From Paragonimus skrjabini miyazakii (taxonomy: Eukaryota; Platyhelminthes; Trematoda; Plagiorchiida; Troglotrematidae): 64,000 nt of DNA. Positions 48,322-61,286 of the stretch are shown in pieces; position 1 is the stretch's first letter; every line of letters begins with the position of its first letter. Under the pieces are notes generated by a model. That model ran no database searches and was not told where the DNA came from. It saw only the letters and a program-made list of their open reading frames with translations. The stretch covers positions 291,260-355,259 of the forward strand of contig JTDE01000021.1 in NCBI GenBank assembly GCA_014338405.1. The letters are read 5' to 3'. The position numbers were made by a program, and so were the translations under genes.

Positions 48322-48504
48322 TTTTGCGTGCCGAATGATGCAATTTTTAACTTACGAAACATCCCAACAAGACAACTCACATTAACAGCAACATTTGCTT
48401 CGATATAGCTTGCATTGCTGAAAAGAAATCACGTCGAACACTTTTGCACTTCTGGAATCCGCCCGTCCTCTCACCTGATTCAGTTATCCACCGACGTTGT
48501 GATA
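48322..48504 (+). other. 5' UTR part of the GPCR exon after a strong splice acceptor
   Basis: A pyrimidine-rich tract ending TTTCTGCTTTCAG (AG at 48320-48321) lies 183 bases before the GPCR ATG. This fits a spliced 5' UTR, so the promoter would lie further upstream in an exon not identified here. The in-frame stop at 48406-48408 shows this stretch is not coding in the receptor frame. Confidence 0.55.
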
Positions 48505-49194
48505 ATGTCTTTTATGACAGCAGATTTGTCAAATCAAATTCCCACGGTGATGGCTATGTTGATGGTGATCAGCGTGGTAGGCATTGTGGGAAATGTTTTG
48601 GTTATCATTGTATACATGTTAAAGCACGACAAGTTAACTGCAAATCTGTTTATTTTAGTATTGGCTGCATCGGATTTATTATCCTGTTCTACACTCGTTC
48701 CTGCCACCATATGCATTGAATACATTGAGTGGAGAATGCAGTCGGTAGTCTTCTGCAAGGTGTACTACCTACTAAACAATACATTTATCCCATTCAGCAG
48801 TCTGCTGATAAGCTGCATTGCATTTGATCGGTATTTCTGTCTGTGCCATCCATTCCTGCGCATAATGACTTTGAGTAGAGCGCGGCGTGTGATAATCGTT
48901 TTGATCTCCATCTCCCTTACAATAGGATGCAGCTCTATGTTCCTCGTTCGCCTTGAAAAAAACGATATGTTAGGTAACACAACTGATAGCGAGGAATATA
49001 ATTTGGAGTCAGACATTTCCGCAAACAATACCATTTCAGACATATATGAGTGTACAGAAACCACCAAAGTTAACCACACCACACTGGAAAACATGGTCTA
49101 TCAGATTGTACAGAAAAGTCAACTTGTTAGTCACATATTGTGCATTATATCAGTAATTGTGCTTTACATACTGATTTATCGATCGGTCTCAAAG
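48505..49194 (+). CDS. class A (rhodopsin-like) GPCR, first coding exon (TM1-TM5), partial
   Basis: This exon encodes 230 residues of a seven-helix plasma-membrane receptor. TM1 (about residues 12-38) has the GN motif at N30. TM2 (47-68) has LAASD with the conserved Asp at D57. C84 opens TM3 (85-107), which ends in DRYFCLCHPF (D108-R109-Y110). TM4 is about 127-149 and TM5 about 206-226. Extracellular loop 2 is long and acidic, has C183 for the usual disulfide with C84, and carries sequons at N158, N174 and N190. The ATG at 48505 is chosen because the frame is closed upstream by TAG at 48406 and no earlier in-frame ATG exists. The exon ends at an AAAG|GTAAGT donor (GT at 49195) in phase 0, in intracellular loop 3. 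The usual TM4 Trp and TM5 Pro are not visible, so the receptor is divergent. The ligand class (peptide, amine or flatworm-specific orphan) cannot be decided. TM6-TM7 were not found downstream. Confidence 0.9.
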
Positions 49195-52100
49195 GTAAGT
49201 TCTGATTTTTACGGTAAATGTGTTATCAAAACATTTACAGAAGTTCATATATTTCTCTCGTAGTTATTAACTTTATAATCTACATTCCTCATTCTATTAT
49301 CAAACTGCTTTGTAATAAATTATCAATTAAAGCTTAAAACTACTAGCAGAAATCGTCTACCCAGTTATGTTCGAGATAATTTGAAAAGATGCTGACGAGA
49401 AGTTATGTATATTGTTGCTTTATAAAAGAAGTGACATACAACCGTAAAATACCTCTTCATAATGAAATACTGCCTTAAAAATGTAGTGACTAATTCCTTG
49501 TGACCATACACATAAACATTGTTGTCATGACACAGTCGTTTATAAACGAACTTTAAAAATTGCAGTTAGAATTAAAAGAATCTCCCAGCATTATAAGCCC
49601 TTCTGATTTACACGAACAGATTAAGACTAACGTCAGCGCATTATAATAAAATAAACATAATCGCTGGAAGTTTTGTTTTTATGTAGCTGGTGAACCCAAC
49701 AGTGGAAAACATATTGTTAAATCAGCAGTGTTCAAAATCTGTGATTTGACACCAAAAGTCGTAATTTAATTAATTTCTTCATGGTGATAATGAATAATTA
49801 GGCAATTGACCGTACAATTTGGCGTTTGATTTCCTTGCAACTGTTAAAAGTTTTGTTGCTGACTTCGCAGGTACGACAGTGGACATTATTTAACATAGAG
49901 ACCACGTAAAAACTAGATGTATCAGAGACGTAGGTTCTAAAAATAGCGACAAGATACTTCTCACCAAAAGCAAACATACTCAAGCTCACTCTGAATAATC
50001 CGAAATTTTCTTATGCTAGGCTAACACAACTGCAAATTACATGTTACATCAACAGTGAAACGTTCATATTTCGTACTGTCGTATTCCTGTGGTCAATAAA
50101 GCGTTTTATTGGCGGAAGCTACCAAAGGCTTTCGTGTTTTATCGAGCTTTAATTAGACTGAAAAGCATTTCAGTTTCTGATGAAAAATTTTATCAATATT
50201 TCACAGTTAGCGACCTCCTATGTCAGATAACGCTATTACTCAATGCATGTCTTTCAACAAGCGTCTCCACGAATGAACTTGTTCGGTTAAACTAACAGGC
50301 GATTATTTAACATTTGTCTTCAACGTCATACTTTTGAGGAAAATGAGCACCAATTCCACCTATCCACTGTTCACAACAAATACTCAGAAATGTCTTCTGT
50401 TGGGAGATTTTTAATCAAACCCGTACGTGTATGATTAAATCTAACTGTGGTGGTGTAACTGGTTTCGTAATGTCTGCGAGCACAATCTTGTTCGCCTGAG
50501 TAAATTCAGCTGACTTATTCCATACGTTACATGATGTTAACTGCTACAGCCCAACGTGTTTGTCTAATATAAGCATAAAGTTGAACGAGATTGGTCGTGG
50601 TTGTTGCATCTTGAATGGCTGATTGAAACGAAGTTCAACCATGATGAAGGTAATAACCATCTTTACTTTTCTGGTTAGTAGCTTTAGCTCAGGAGCATTC
50701 TTGATTTGCTGGTGACTCAAGTGTGAATAGTATGAGCCCACTACGTGGATAATTTTACGCACATTCAAATGTACCAATGTCTGTTTGGACTCAGCTGAAT
50801 GGAAGAGAGGTGGTATGGTCACTCCACTTTGGCAACTGGCTAAATATGAAGCGGTAATTTACGATTATTAACGTAAGTAATGATACCTCACACTAAACTC
50901 ATTTGCATTACGACTGCACAGTACGTGACACTAAGTGAAGACACAAAAGCTCTCAATAGGTTATTCTGCTTCGTTACCTCCATGTTAAAAATTCAACCAA
51001 AAACGCAATTAAAAACGATTTCAGTTTGATAGACAGAATAGATGAAAAGATCAGGGGTTTATTTCACACCTTAGAAAAGGAGAGAATCAAAACAGCCTCT
51101 TCTCCCGAATTCGTAATGACCGCTGGATACAAACGATTGCCGAATGGTCTGTAATTTGAAAGCTATTCGAAATAACAGTTTACAGACCGTTTTAGAACAA
51201 GGTTGCGTATGTTGTGTAAGCACCAAAAGAAGACTGTAACACGATTTCAAAACCGTAAGTTCTTCATTTTGCTTCGAGGTTTATGACACTGAATCGTTCG
51301 ATGTGTTGGTGTAATAGTCAAATTTTATTTATTTATTTTACATTGAATAAACCTCATTTACTACTGAAGCACAACTGATGTAATACTTCCAGTATAGTGG
51401 ACACTTTCCAAGGAATACAAAAGTGACTTTTTAATGCAAGTGCTTTCTCCTGACTGAGATGTCAACTTGATGGCCCGTCACCCTACGGAAATGAATGAGA
51501 TGCACTGAGCTAAGCAGCTTTTCTTTATAAGTATTGGGAATAGCAAGGTGTTATCAAGAAAGACAACTCATAACACAACTGTTCTCATTGCTGCAAGGTA
51601 GGAAGCTTCCTCTGGTGGCGATACATCATTGAGTAGCCATTATCTTCAGCTTTTGGGAGCTGTGAAAACGTTATACAGTAAGGAAAGAGCAAGAGTTGGG
51701 TCAGCCAGTTTGAAAGTTTACAAGAAATTGACTATAAACATCAAACACAAGAAATAGTATCCGATGCGTATGGCAGCATAACTCGGGTAGACTGGACTAA
51801 CATCGTGTAGCTCTGTCCTGAACAACAGTCAGTCAATATTGAATTTACCACAAGGACTATTGACGTGCTCGAACTGCGAACTGCTTCGAATCTAATGCAT
51901 AACAATGCTTTGTTTGGTCCGATTAGACTGCTACGTGTTTTAATCCTAATAGATTTGAAGCATTTTAATCTTCAAAATGCGTTTTGCGCAAAGTTCAGGC
52001 AGTTTATTCTCTGAAGAATTCACCTGAGAAAGAACCAATCTGTAAACCGATAAGTGTTGTTTGGGAGTTGTTTCTTTCAAGGAAGTTTTCATGTGATTTA

Positions 52101-55100
52101 ACAAGCTAAAGTTAGGCTAGTTCTCAAGAAGACAGCTCAAGTTCAACTCTTTAGTGATAGATGTTTACTACTGTAATTAGGGATCCACTGGTAAAACATC
52201 ACTATTCTCTACGCTACCTTCCTGGTGAATGTTGGAAACCCATAGGACGTACAAATGTCATTCTTTGCCAACAATCAAGTTAACGGTGGCGGAAGCTTTG
52301 GAGAAAAGACCCTTTTAACTCTAATCGGACTGCAGTGGTTAGTTGCTTCTCCAAAAGCGTCTGTGTACGCAACACTAACGTTAAGTTTGGTGTGTACGTC
52401 ATTTCTGAGTGCAAAAACGCAAGGCATGTATTACCCGCCAGCAACCAGAAGAAGTTGCGGAGGTCAGAGAAGTCGTTTATTGTCAGTGGATGTCTAAAAA
52501 TAATTAGAGTCGGAGTCCTTTTTACTTGGCTGAGAATTTTGCCGCCCTTTATTTTCGTTTATTGTTTGATCGGTTCAACTGTACATCGCGACTAATGTTA
52601 ACACTTTTTATCAAAATACCTAACACCTGAGTAGCATGCGAATTACTCAAGTCATCAGAAGCAGGTTAATCTAGGAAGTGATGCATCGTGATATGAAAAC
52701 ACGTATCAGATTGCTTGCATCAGATGTAGCGCTGCCGTCGAATGCGCGTGTTTTAATGCTGCTTCTAATTCAAAATCGTCATTCAATTTCCCATAGGTAA
52801 AAGTGACATTAAAATATACTTACTTTTGACACTGATGTATTCTATGTACATATGGCAAATTTTTACAGACATCCGCGAAAAATATCACCACTTTCGGATT
52901 CATGCCAACTTTTTCGATCAACTAAACACAATAAAATTAAGTTGCAATTACAGTGCGTTTTAGATAGACTGTTTGCTGAATTGTTGACACAACCTTTGGT
53001 GAGTTGAGTATGGAAAATGAGGAAATTCATGGCGCCGACAAATGGAGTCAACTGTCGACAAAACTATTGAGAAATGGTAAAAATCCTCGGCATTCGTAAA
53101 GCAAAACTGGTCTTTACCACGACTTTTGTACTGAGGCCGAACCACTCTTGTGAGAATAACGGAGGCTTGCACGCACACACTCCCGGATTAGATTAAAAAT
53201 CTGTAACAAATCGCCTTTGGTAGCAAACAAGTAAGTGTTCAGTAAACAGACCCAACAACTCAGAAAGTTATTCCACGCTAATGAAGCTGGTGATCTGCAG
53301 GATTATTTGGTCGCCATACGATGTATGAAAGAACAACTCTAGAAGGACAAACATAGACAAGCCAATAAAGTTCATCCTTCAATATGTACAGCATTTGCAT
53401 CAAATATCTTGCGAGATATGGAGAGTAATGATCTTCCAAGGATAGAAGTTTCTGTGTACAAGGAGTTATAAGGCATTTTGTTGCTGTAGTGGCAGACTTT
53501 GCAGCAATACTTTCTTAGGATTATGGGATGAGTTGGATCAAGGTTTGTAGACAGACGTATCATCCTTGTTTAGACAACCGAAAACAACATAATTAACTAG
53601 CCGAGTAAAACAGAATTTATCTGAAATAGGAGAAGCATCCATATAATGTTTCGTCTAATATAATTTGGGAAGGGTGAAGACAATAGATAATGTATTATCC
53701 ATGATATTAAATTCCACAGGCTGAATATATTTTATTTCAAACCGCAGATGGAATTGCTGAATGTCCAAAATTTAACACGACACAAAGGGTGTGATATGAC
53801 CAGCTGGGAGTATTATACCATAAAATATATTTTTTTGTGTATAGAAAATGGCGTTAGGTTTGATTCAGCAAGTATGAGAGATGGCAAACTAACAATATCA
53901 ATTATTTAACTCAGAAATGCTTAAACATCTTCCGAGCAATTCGTAGACATTATAATCAACTGTCGACTTTTGTATCACACATCCAATTTTGTCGATCCAT
54001 GATGTATAATTAAAACTTAATTGATGCTGCGGTTAATGAACCTGCGTGTTTCTTTCGGCATTACGCGACTTACATCTTGATAAACAGACATCGTAAGAAA
54101 TAACAGTTGCAAATATTTTTTCAACGGTTTGATGACAGCAAAAGAACAGTTATTGTATTCATTTTATCCAAGTTTTTTCTTCAAACGGAAGTTATACACA
54201 CCAACATTTATCAGTCTACCATTTTCTACTGTTCGGTACACCGTTGCTAACTGTCCATTAGTTCTAATACTTTTATCAATCAAATGCATTTAATATGTTT
54301 AGTAATTTTTGGTCATTTAACGCACTAGATGCAATCTTGTTAAACTCAACAAAGTTGGAATAAATGATGCTGTTTAACACAGGGGTGCAATTACTTTCAA
54401 AATGCAGAAGTCGAAAGTATGATCAACATGCCAACTGTTAATTTCCCTCAATTGGTCCACTACATCTCTTATTGAATGGTAGCTTTCAGATCGACGATGA
54501 AACGAGTTTTACTTTGTGTATTATTTTCAATTCATGTGTACTAAAACATCTACACAATGTTATGTTTGTTATGCACTTGAAAGCCCTTTCAATGATCCAG
54601 ATGTCTTTTCGTGCGAATGTGTTTAACTCTTATATGAATTGGCATGGAAACTGAAAACAGAATTTTAAGTAGTTGTAGAAATTCTTGCAACGACTGAGGA
54701 CGCTCTAAGTAAAAAGAGCATCCATCAGGTTTTCAACCCTATTATAAGCTTGGAATAATTCTCCTCATTTGCTTTGAGCTTCTTGTTACGAACTTTTACC
54801 ATGTTCACAACAAATGGTTCATGCTACTCATTTTTTCAGATGGTAGGACATTGCTTAAAGCATGGTGAACAGGTTTTTTGGTTCATTGACTAAATAAATA
54901 GACGAATGTTTGGAAAATGTTTGAAGGAACAGTGCTTCTGTGGAAGTTATTCACCAGCATGAATGTTTGTACGCACTGCGCCACAGGACGTCAAATTTGT
55001 AAATTTCAAACTATAACGTGGATTACTTAGTTCGTAATCTGAACACACTGACGACGTATCCTAACTTTACCATTCATTAATCCAGTAAACGTATGTCAGA

Positions 55101-56700
55101 ACACTATCCACTCTAGTCAGCTATCATCTAGCAGCATTCCAATTTCATTAAACCTCATTAAATACATGGTTGTCTCATGCAATCTAATGTTTTAAATAAT
55201 GGCAGGAGGGATAATGTGCATTTGTCAAGTGTTTGTTGAGCCAACTTTAGATTAAAAAAATTGAAGAATATTTGCATCGTTTGTAGCATAAAAATAGCTC
55301 TATTGGCTCTCTGTTCATTAATATGCGTTTTTTTCCCGATTACCCATCAGTAAGTTGTTTAGAAAGATCTAAGATAAAATATACGGTTTACTGGGAAAGA
55401 AATTATTAATGTGCTACACATTACCAATAGCAGTTTCTCATCGTAGTGACATTCATCAAATGAATTTTCCAAATACATAGTGTCCGCAACCAAAAATAAT
55501 AGGAAAAACAGCGCGTCCAAACTAGATACTGATTATAACGTGTGCGTCAGTTTTCTTACAAGCAGTTTGTAAGATTGAATACAATAATTGTCAAAGTTGT
55601 CTGATCTGCAACGACGCCAGCTGTAAAAATTTAAGCAACCTTTTTGTCAGATTAAATCACAAATACTTTTTGACGCGTTTTTGGCCGCAGATTTTATATT
55701 TTGTAGTGCCTGCCTCATTATATGAACGGTTAATTAAGACATGAATGCAAACTCGGTATTTCCAAGTTTTATTTTCTTATGGTTACCAATCGGAAGTAGT
55801 TGTTTACAAAAAATGTGATCAAAGTAAATTTGGATGCATTTTTTTACATAAAACAGGGTGAAAACAAGTCAGGTTTCACTCAACTGCAGCGTGGTATATT
55901 TTGACTGTGTAAATGTTTTAGCTGTGAAAAACTGAAAGTTTCAGCATATTTTATCTGTTGTTACCAATTACTTTCTGTGTGCTAGTGTTTTCTTATACAT
56001 AACTATTAAAACGAGTACTTGAACTACAGCAATGGTGATACCGTGTGGTGTGAAATAGGCATGTAGCATGTAAAGTATAAGTAAACAAACGAAAAACTAC
56101 CCAAACCTATCAAGATAATCAATAGCCAGTTTATCTGAACAAACTATTGATTACCTTAAGATGAACGACTGGATAAATAACCGAAACTTTTTAAAAACGC
56201 TGTTATTGTGGCAACTAGTGATCAAATGAACAAGATTTGTCAAATTATAACACTCTTATGCCACTCAATCAGAAATTACATCTAAATTATAAGTACATTG
56301 AAACTGACACCATCGTCCCCTTCTGTTACCAAAATACTTTAAGCCTGACATGAAAATGTTTTCGAGAAGTAATTACAACTGGTTCTCAGCTGTCTGTCCA
56401 TGAGAAAGGAACTGGTTCTGATGGCATTACCTTTTGCAGTTAACCAATCTTGCATGCCTTTAGAGCATTTCACAATGAGGAACTCAAGATACTTATTGTG
56501 TCCTCGGTCACTGCATTTATTCCGCCATGTTCTCCTTACTACAAAACCTTTAGTAGTGTTTAACTAACTTTCAGTACTCAACCCCAGACAAAACAAATAC
56601 CTGTATGTTGGTCCTGAAGATAACCATCGTTATGTAACCATTTTACTCAAAGGTCAGTAAAAAAGGTTCTGGTTTTTTGCAAACGGATCAAAACGGCACA
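49195..56700. other. GPCR intron and/or intergenic sequence
   Basis: It begins with the GTAAGT donor. No segment with TM6 (CWxP) or TM7 (NPxxY) signatures was seen. A true-ATG plus-strand frame at 52255-52497 and a minus-strand ATG frame at 52824-52903 ending in a GTAAGTAT donor are weak candidates only. Confidence 0.4.
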
Positions 56701-56707
56701 GGTGATA

Positions 56708-56862
56708 ATGCTGCATTGAAATTGTTCTTCGGTCAGCAGCTACCACACTACAATCAGGAAATCCTAGTCCTTCTGAATCTCTACTCAACGTTAGAAAAGA
56801 ATGGAAATATGTCCATTTCGCATGTGCTTGTAATTAACATCCACACGTTTAAGGACGGATAA
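56708..56862 (+). CDS. possible terminal exon, hypothetical
   Basis: The frame continues through GDNAALKLFFGQQLPHYNQE, ILVLLNLYSTLEKNGNM and ends at TAA 56860-56862. A CAG lies just before 56701, with a T-rich tract further upstream. The family was not recognised. It does not look like the missing TM6-TM7 of the GPCR. Confidence 0.25.
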
Positions 56863-58005
56863 CTTAGATTTGAAGTATACAGAAAACAAGGCCGTTTTGA
56901 ATTGGTTTCGAGATTTGACGGTTTGTTCACCAGCAGAATTGAGGTTGAGCAATTTGTTAATTAATAACAAATCTGCTGCGGGCGCTTGACTCATAGAGCA
57001 GGTCGATGCTTAACAAAATTTAAAATTCCATCATCGAATTTTTTGCGTTATTTGAAAGTTACACGCAAATATTATTTCTCATATATTGTCACTATCACGA
57101 GCACGGTACCATCGATGTAAAATACTCAAAACGGAGCAATAACTGCGTAGGCAAGGATGCTTTTCTAAAATATTGTGATTCGTTATCATTATCAGGTCAC
57201 GCAGCCGTGATGTTAACACCACAAGGAATTTGCACCAATAAGTAATACCTACTGGTTTATAGTCAACAGATTTTGATATAGACAGTCATTATCTAACTGT
57301 TAACTCTCACACGTAGAGTAATTTCTTTGCTGGCAGGTTTTGCAATTCTTACTAGCGACTAATTTTATTGAGTAAAATTACAGAGAACATGTAGTTTGTT
57401 GTCCAGTTGTAACGCAAGAACCTTCGTGTTGTGCTTTTGGAATTCGGTCACCTATTCCAATCTAACTATTTTCTAACAGGGGAATCGCCAAGTAGGCAAA
57501 CGTTGAAACGATTCCTTACACGGTTCTTTTGTACCCCCTGACATGCAACTTGGCTGAATTTGCGGATAAAAGTTAGCAACGTCAATATGAAACAAATCTA
57601 TGAGACCCGTAACCTATATCATTAGAAACCAGCAACATTTCGATGACGGCGTTTTTTAATTTAGGTGTCGCATAATGTAATCGGAAAGTGACAGCGTGTA
57701 GAAAGCAAATCTGCGTAAGTTAACTGCTTGCGGTAGTTCCTTGCTTTAGTGGGTGTTAGTAATAAGATCGAAAAACAGACCACTGCGCTACAGAAAGTTT
57801 TAAACCTGCCCATTTTTGTTTGCGCTCGTAAAGCTGAGTAAAGAGAAAATATATTAAAATCGGTGATGCGTATCGAACTTGGACCTGAGAAAATAGAAAC
57901 AACCCTTCTATGCAATCAGCCCATTTCAAAGCTTGGTCGGGAACTGGAGCGAGAAGTTCGATAAACAACTTGCCCGTCAATAACTTAAGCGAAGTCTATC
58001 ACGTG

Positions 58006-58175
58006 ACTGATCCATGTGGGTCAGTGAAGTTTCATTTAACGATGTCTTATTCAATCGACCAAAATGAAGGAACACCTGCTCAGAGATAAGGTCGCCTCAC
58101 CTAAGCTAGCTGCCCTTGCCATAGGTTAAACCATTCTATTCCTATGGCGGACCAATTGAGAATCTTCGTTCTCAA
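58006..58175. other. cluster of three short hairpins
   Basis: The three stems are ACTGATCC/GGGTCAGT (58006-58025, loop 4), CCATAGG/CCTATGG (58119-58147, loop 15) and TTGAGAA/TTCTCAA (58156-58175, loop TCTTCG, flanked by CCAAT and CCAATTG). None is long, but the density in 170 bases is notable. There is no tRNA box or coding frame. Confidence 0.4.
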
Positions 58176-59451
58176 CCAATTGATCACTGTTCATTGAACC
58201 TGCTTGGAAATATGAAGATGACTTTTTAGTGTGGTGCTAACTGAAGGCTCTTCAAACTTTCCTTAACAAAACTCAAAAATTATCTAATCGAAACAGTTTT
58301 GTAGAAAAATACAATAGGCTTAACCGCCTGAAATGCACATGGATAAATTTGCTGAAGAAGGCAAAAAACATCACAGTTTTTCTCAAAGTATGCGCAAAAT
58401 TGCTTTCATTCTGCTCATGTAAAAGCCTCCATCTTGATCATCATAGTTTGCAACAGGATAGTGGCTACTTCGAAATCATGCACATTTGAAGGACACATTT
58501 TACACAATTAAAAACATATAGTTTTGAGTTGTTTCCTGCGGAAGTATACTACACGAGATTAAGCCAAAACCTTGTAAACAGAATATCTAGACTATTGACC
58601 ACTAGGGTGGAAAGTATTGGCTACGGTTGTAGTCATAAGTTTAGTATGGTTGACTATTTGATAAATTAGTCAGTGTAAAAAAAAGCGCAATAATGGTTTG
58701 TTCTTAATTAGGACCTGCCCAAATCCTGATCCGAAAATTAGCGCGCCTTAATGGTACAGAATAATTACGATAAACAGGAACTCCACAAGATTGTCAGCAA
58801 AAGTACTTCACAGGTTGGCAAGCAGTAAATCATTATTGATATAATTCCCTAGTACAAATTTTGAATGCGATCGGTCACCGGTTTTACAAAGTAAACATTT
58901 CCACTGGACACAGAAAGAAACCGCTGTCAAAGTTTGTGAAAACAGTTCTTCTTCAAACTTCAGGTTGTCAGCACATTTAAAGCCTACTCTTGACGATTAT
59001 AAATAACGTTTATTATTATGGAAAACTGTCATAATAAAAGCACTTGACGACTAAGTTTCTTTACAAGCCTTCGAAAAGCTTACAATGGCAAGCATGCACA
59101 CCTCATTGACTGTTAATCCTAAGCCTCAAACTTTGCGAACAGTCCAGTGGTTGAATAGACACCATCAACTTTACGAACAGTTTAACGTGATGGCAGGAAG
59201 AACAGAAATTACCCCATTATTAAGTCGCTTAGTTATCTGATCAGCTGGATCTTTAACGGCTCTTACTGCATGTTGGATCGTGTAATATTCCACTTGTACC
59301 TAATAATTTAATGTTTTCTAAGTCGTATGCTTTTCCTAACGGATTGACAGGGTTGTTAGTGGTCTGTTCCCATAGAGTAGTGAGTTGGTGCACTTTCAAT
59401 CATCAATCACCTAATGGTCTGATCAGAGAGAAAATGACGATTACACATTCG

Positions 59452-59551
59452 NNNNNNNNNNNNNNNNNNNNNNNNNNNNNNNNNNNNNNNNNNNNNNNNN
59501 NNNNNNNNNNNNNNNNNNNNNNNNNNNNNNNNNNNNNNNNNNNNNNNNNNN
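59452..59551. other. assembly gap, exactly 100 N
   Basis: This is a second placeholder gap. Distances across it, including any GPCR intron length, are not reliable. Confidence 0.98.
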
Positions 59552-60480
59552 ACATGAAACAAAACAAAACTCACCATCACGCCCATCTCAGTGCTGCATA
59601 AAAATTGCGGAAGTACTTAAGATAAAGTGAATACAGTCTATAGTTAATTGCGACTTTGTCACTGAAACTGAATTTTTCGCAAGCCGATTTCAAAAATTAG
59701 CAGTAAATGCGTTTCCCTTTTGCCAAGTTCGTTACTAGTGCCTATCCACGTTCTGATAGGAAAATCGACCACAGGGTACTTGCTAGTAGTGTAAAATTAA
59801 TTTGTTTCCCATTGTGTGTAACCGAAGCCTCACGTGCATGCAGCCGCCGTCATCAGGCAATGCTTCTTTGTTCGCCTAAATGTAGCAGAAAATCAGTTTT
59901 ACCAGCTTTAGTCAAGTTCCGTAAAATCAGTAATTTACAACCAAAGTTAAATAACAGGTTCACTCTCAATCGAACCATATCAACAGGCAGCAGACGTAAT
60001 TTGTGGCTTTTGATCTCGTGGTTCAACTATGACCACAGTTATCTATTAGATAATGTAGGTTAACATAGTATCGATTACAACGGACGTCCTCCTCCGTACT
60101 ATATTGCTCCACATTGACGACAATAATAGTGTGATCTACCTTTACTGTATCTCTGACAACTTTTATTGTGGGTAAACATATTGCCCGCATGAATAATGTA
60201 ATTTAATGGATGAGATAGGGAGCAGTTATAAGACGACCTTATGGACAGTGTGATTTATTCAATCAGCAGATTAACCGGTAAGCAATCAATAAACACGGTG
60301 GTTATATGAACTCTTTAATGGCACAAAGTAGTTATCACATTCCTAGCCGACAGGATAACAACCAAATGTAAAACAAACAAAGATAGAATGGGAGTGGGTG
60401 CTAGAGAGCGATTCGTCTGAAACTCAAGCAGTTTTGTGTTTGTTGCAACGATACAATGCGCACTAGTCAACAGTCGAGGC

Positions 60481-60566
60481 TATTGGTATCGGCGAACATA
60501 CCAATACCAAAACCACCAACCGGATCCACGAACAACACCACCACTGTCCTCAACTACCCAAAAGTC
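60481..60566. repeat. relative of the 30.9 kb foldback, collapsed palindrome
   Basis: TATTGGTAT (60481-60489) and ATACCAATA form 9-bp arms around CGGCGAAC. The following tail (AACAACACCACCACTGT) matches the reverse complement of 30893-30941 at roughly four bases in five. The long palindrome of the 30.9 kb copy is reduced to its base here, as expected when a hairpin is deleted during replication. Confidence 0.6.
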
Positions 60567-61072
60567 TAGGTTATACAGACAGAAGTACAGGCCAGCAGAT
60601 GTGTGATAAGCAAGAAATGCGTAGTGATTCACGTATAGAAAACATGGTTATGAGACGAGTAAGACTGAAGCTTGATGACAAGACATTCACTATTGGTGAA
60701 TCAGTTAACAGGAATTTACCCAGCCAGTAGGCAAAAAGGAATTTCGTTTAAGACAGATTTCCTTTAATATTACCAGATAAGCACAATGAACAACATATTA
60801 ATCGTGACAAATAGTTATATGAAGTAAATTGCCATAACTGATTAGTTTAAGCAGAAGATATAAAATATAAACGTTGCATTTTTGTCATGACACAAACAAG
60901 ATGCTGTGACTATGTGAGACTATTAGGCAACTAAGTTCCGGGTTACCTAACAGATACAAGAAATGAAATTAGGTTTGATTCAGCAGACATAAGAGTTTAA
61001 AGAGCAAAACTGTGCCCGTTTTTCGGCGTCTACACGTTTTGTTCTGTTCATTATCATTTTCCAATACTTGTA

Positions 61073-61286
61073 TCATTGATAAACAATTAGATTTCCTTTA
61101 GAAATTTCAGAAGTGTAATGCACGATAGCACCATCAGAAAACTGCATACACAAACAACGTTTTAATGCACAACCTTTGTGTGACGTAAATGTAAGGGACA
61201 GAAAAATCAGTCGCACCCTGAAGAACTCCGTAATTGTTTCCATCGTTATGTGATGTGTGACCATTTTGCGTGGCAAAGCGGACATG
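61073..61286 (-). CDS. possible next exon of the 63 kb gene, hypothetical
   Basis: It starts after GACGATCTCTTACAG. In the phase left by the 63077-63292 exon it reads N-MSALPRKMVTHHITMETI, TEFFRVRLIFLSL and stays open to a TAA at 61073. The true 3' boundary may be earlier, at a weak donor. The implied intron is about 1.8 kb. Confidence 0.28.

Larger units (their letters stand above)
58180..61070. other. 2.9 kb, nothing firm
   Basis: It holds the second assembly gap, the 60.48 kb repeat, and a 118-codon plus-strand frame with true ATG at 59707-60063 that ends beside a GTTAAC donor-like site and is not recognisable. Confidence 0.35.

Noticed and set aside
48415..48504. Extension of the GPCR N-terminus by 30 codons upstream of the ATG
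   Set aside because: It would start at TTG. There is no ATG between the in-frame TAG at 48406 and 48505.
48534..49094. Minus-strand frames of 74 and 109 codons
   Set aside because: They are shadows of the GPCR exon on the opposite strand.
53854..60985. 17-base exact match TTAGGTTTGATTCAGCA at 53854 and 60969
   Set aside because: Similarity fades within about 12 bases on either side. It is too short to call a repeat family without a genome search.
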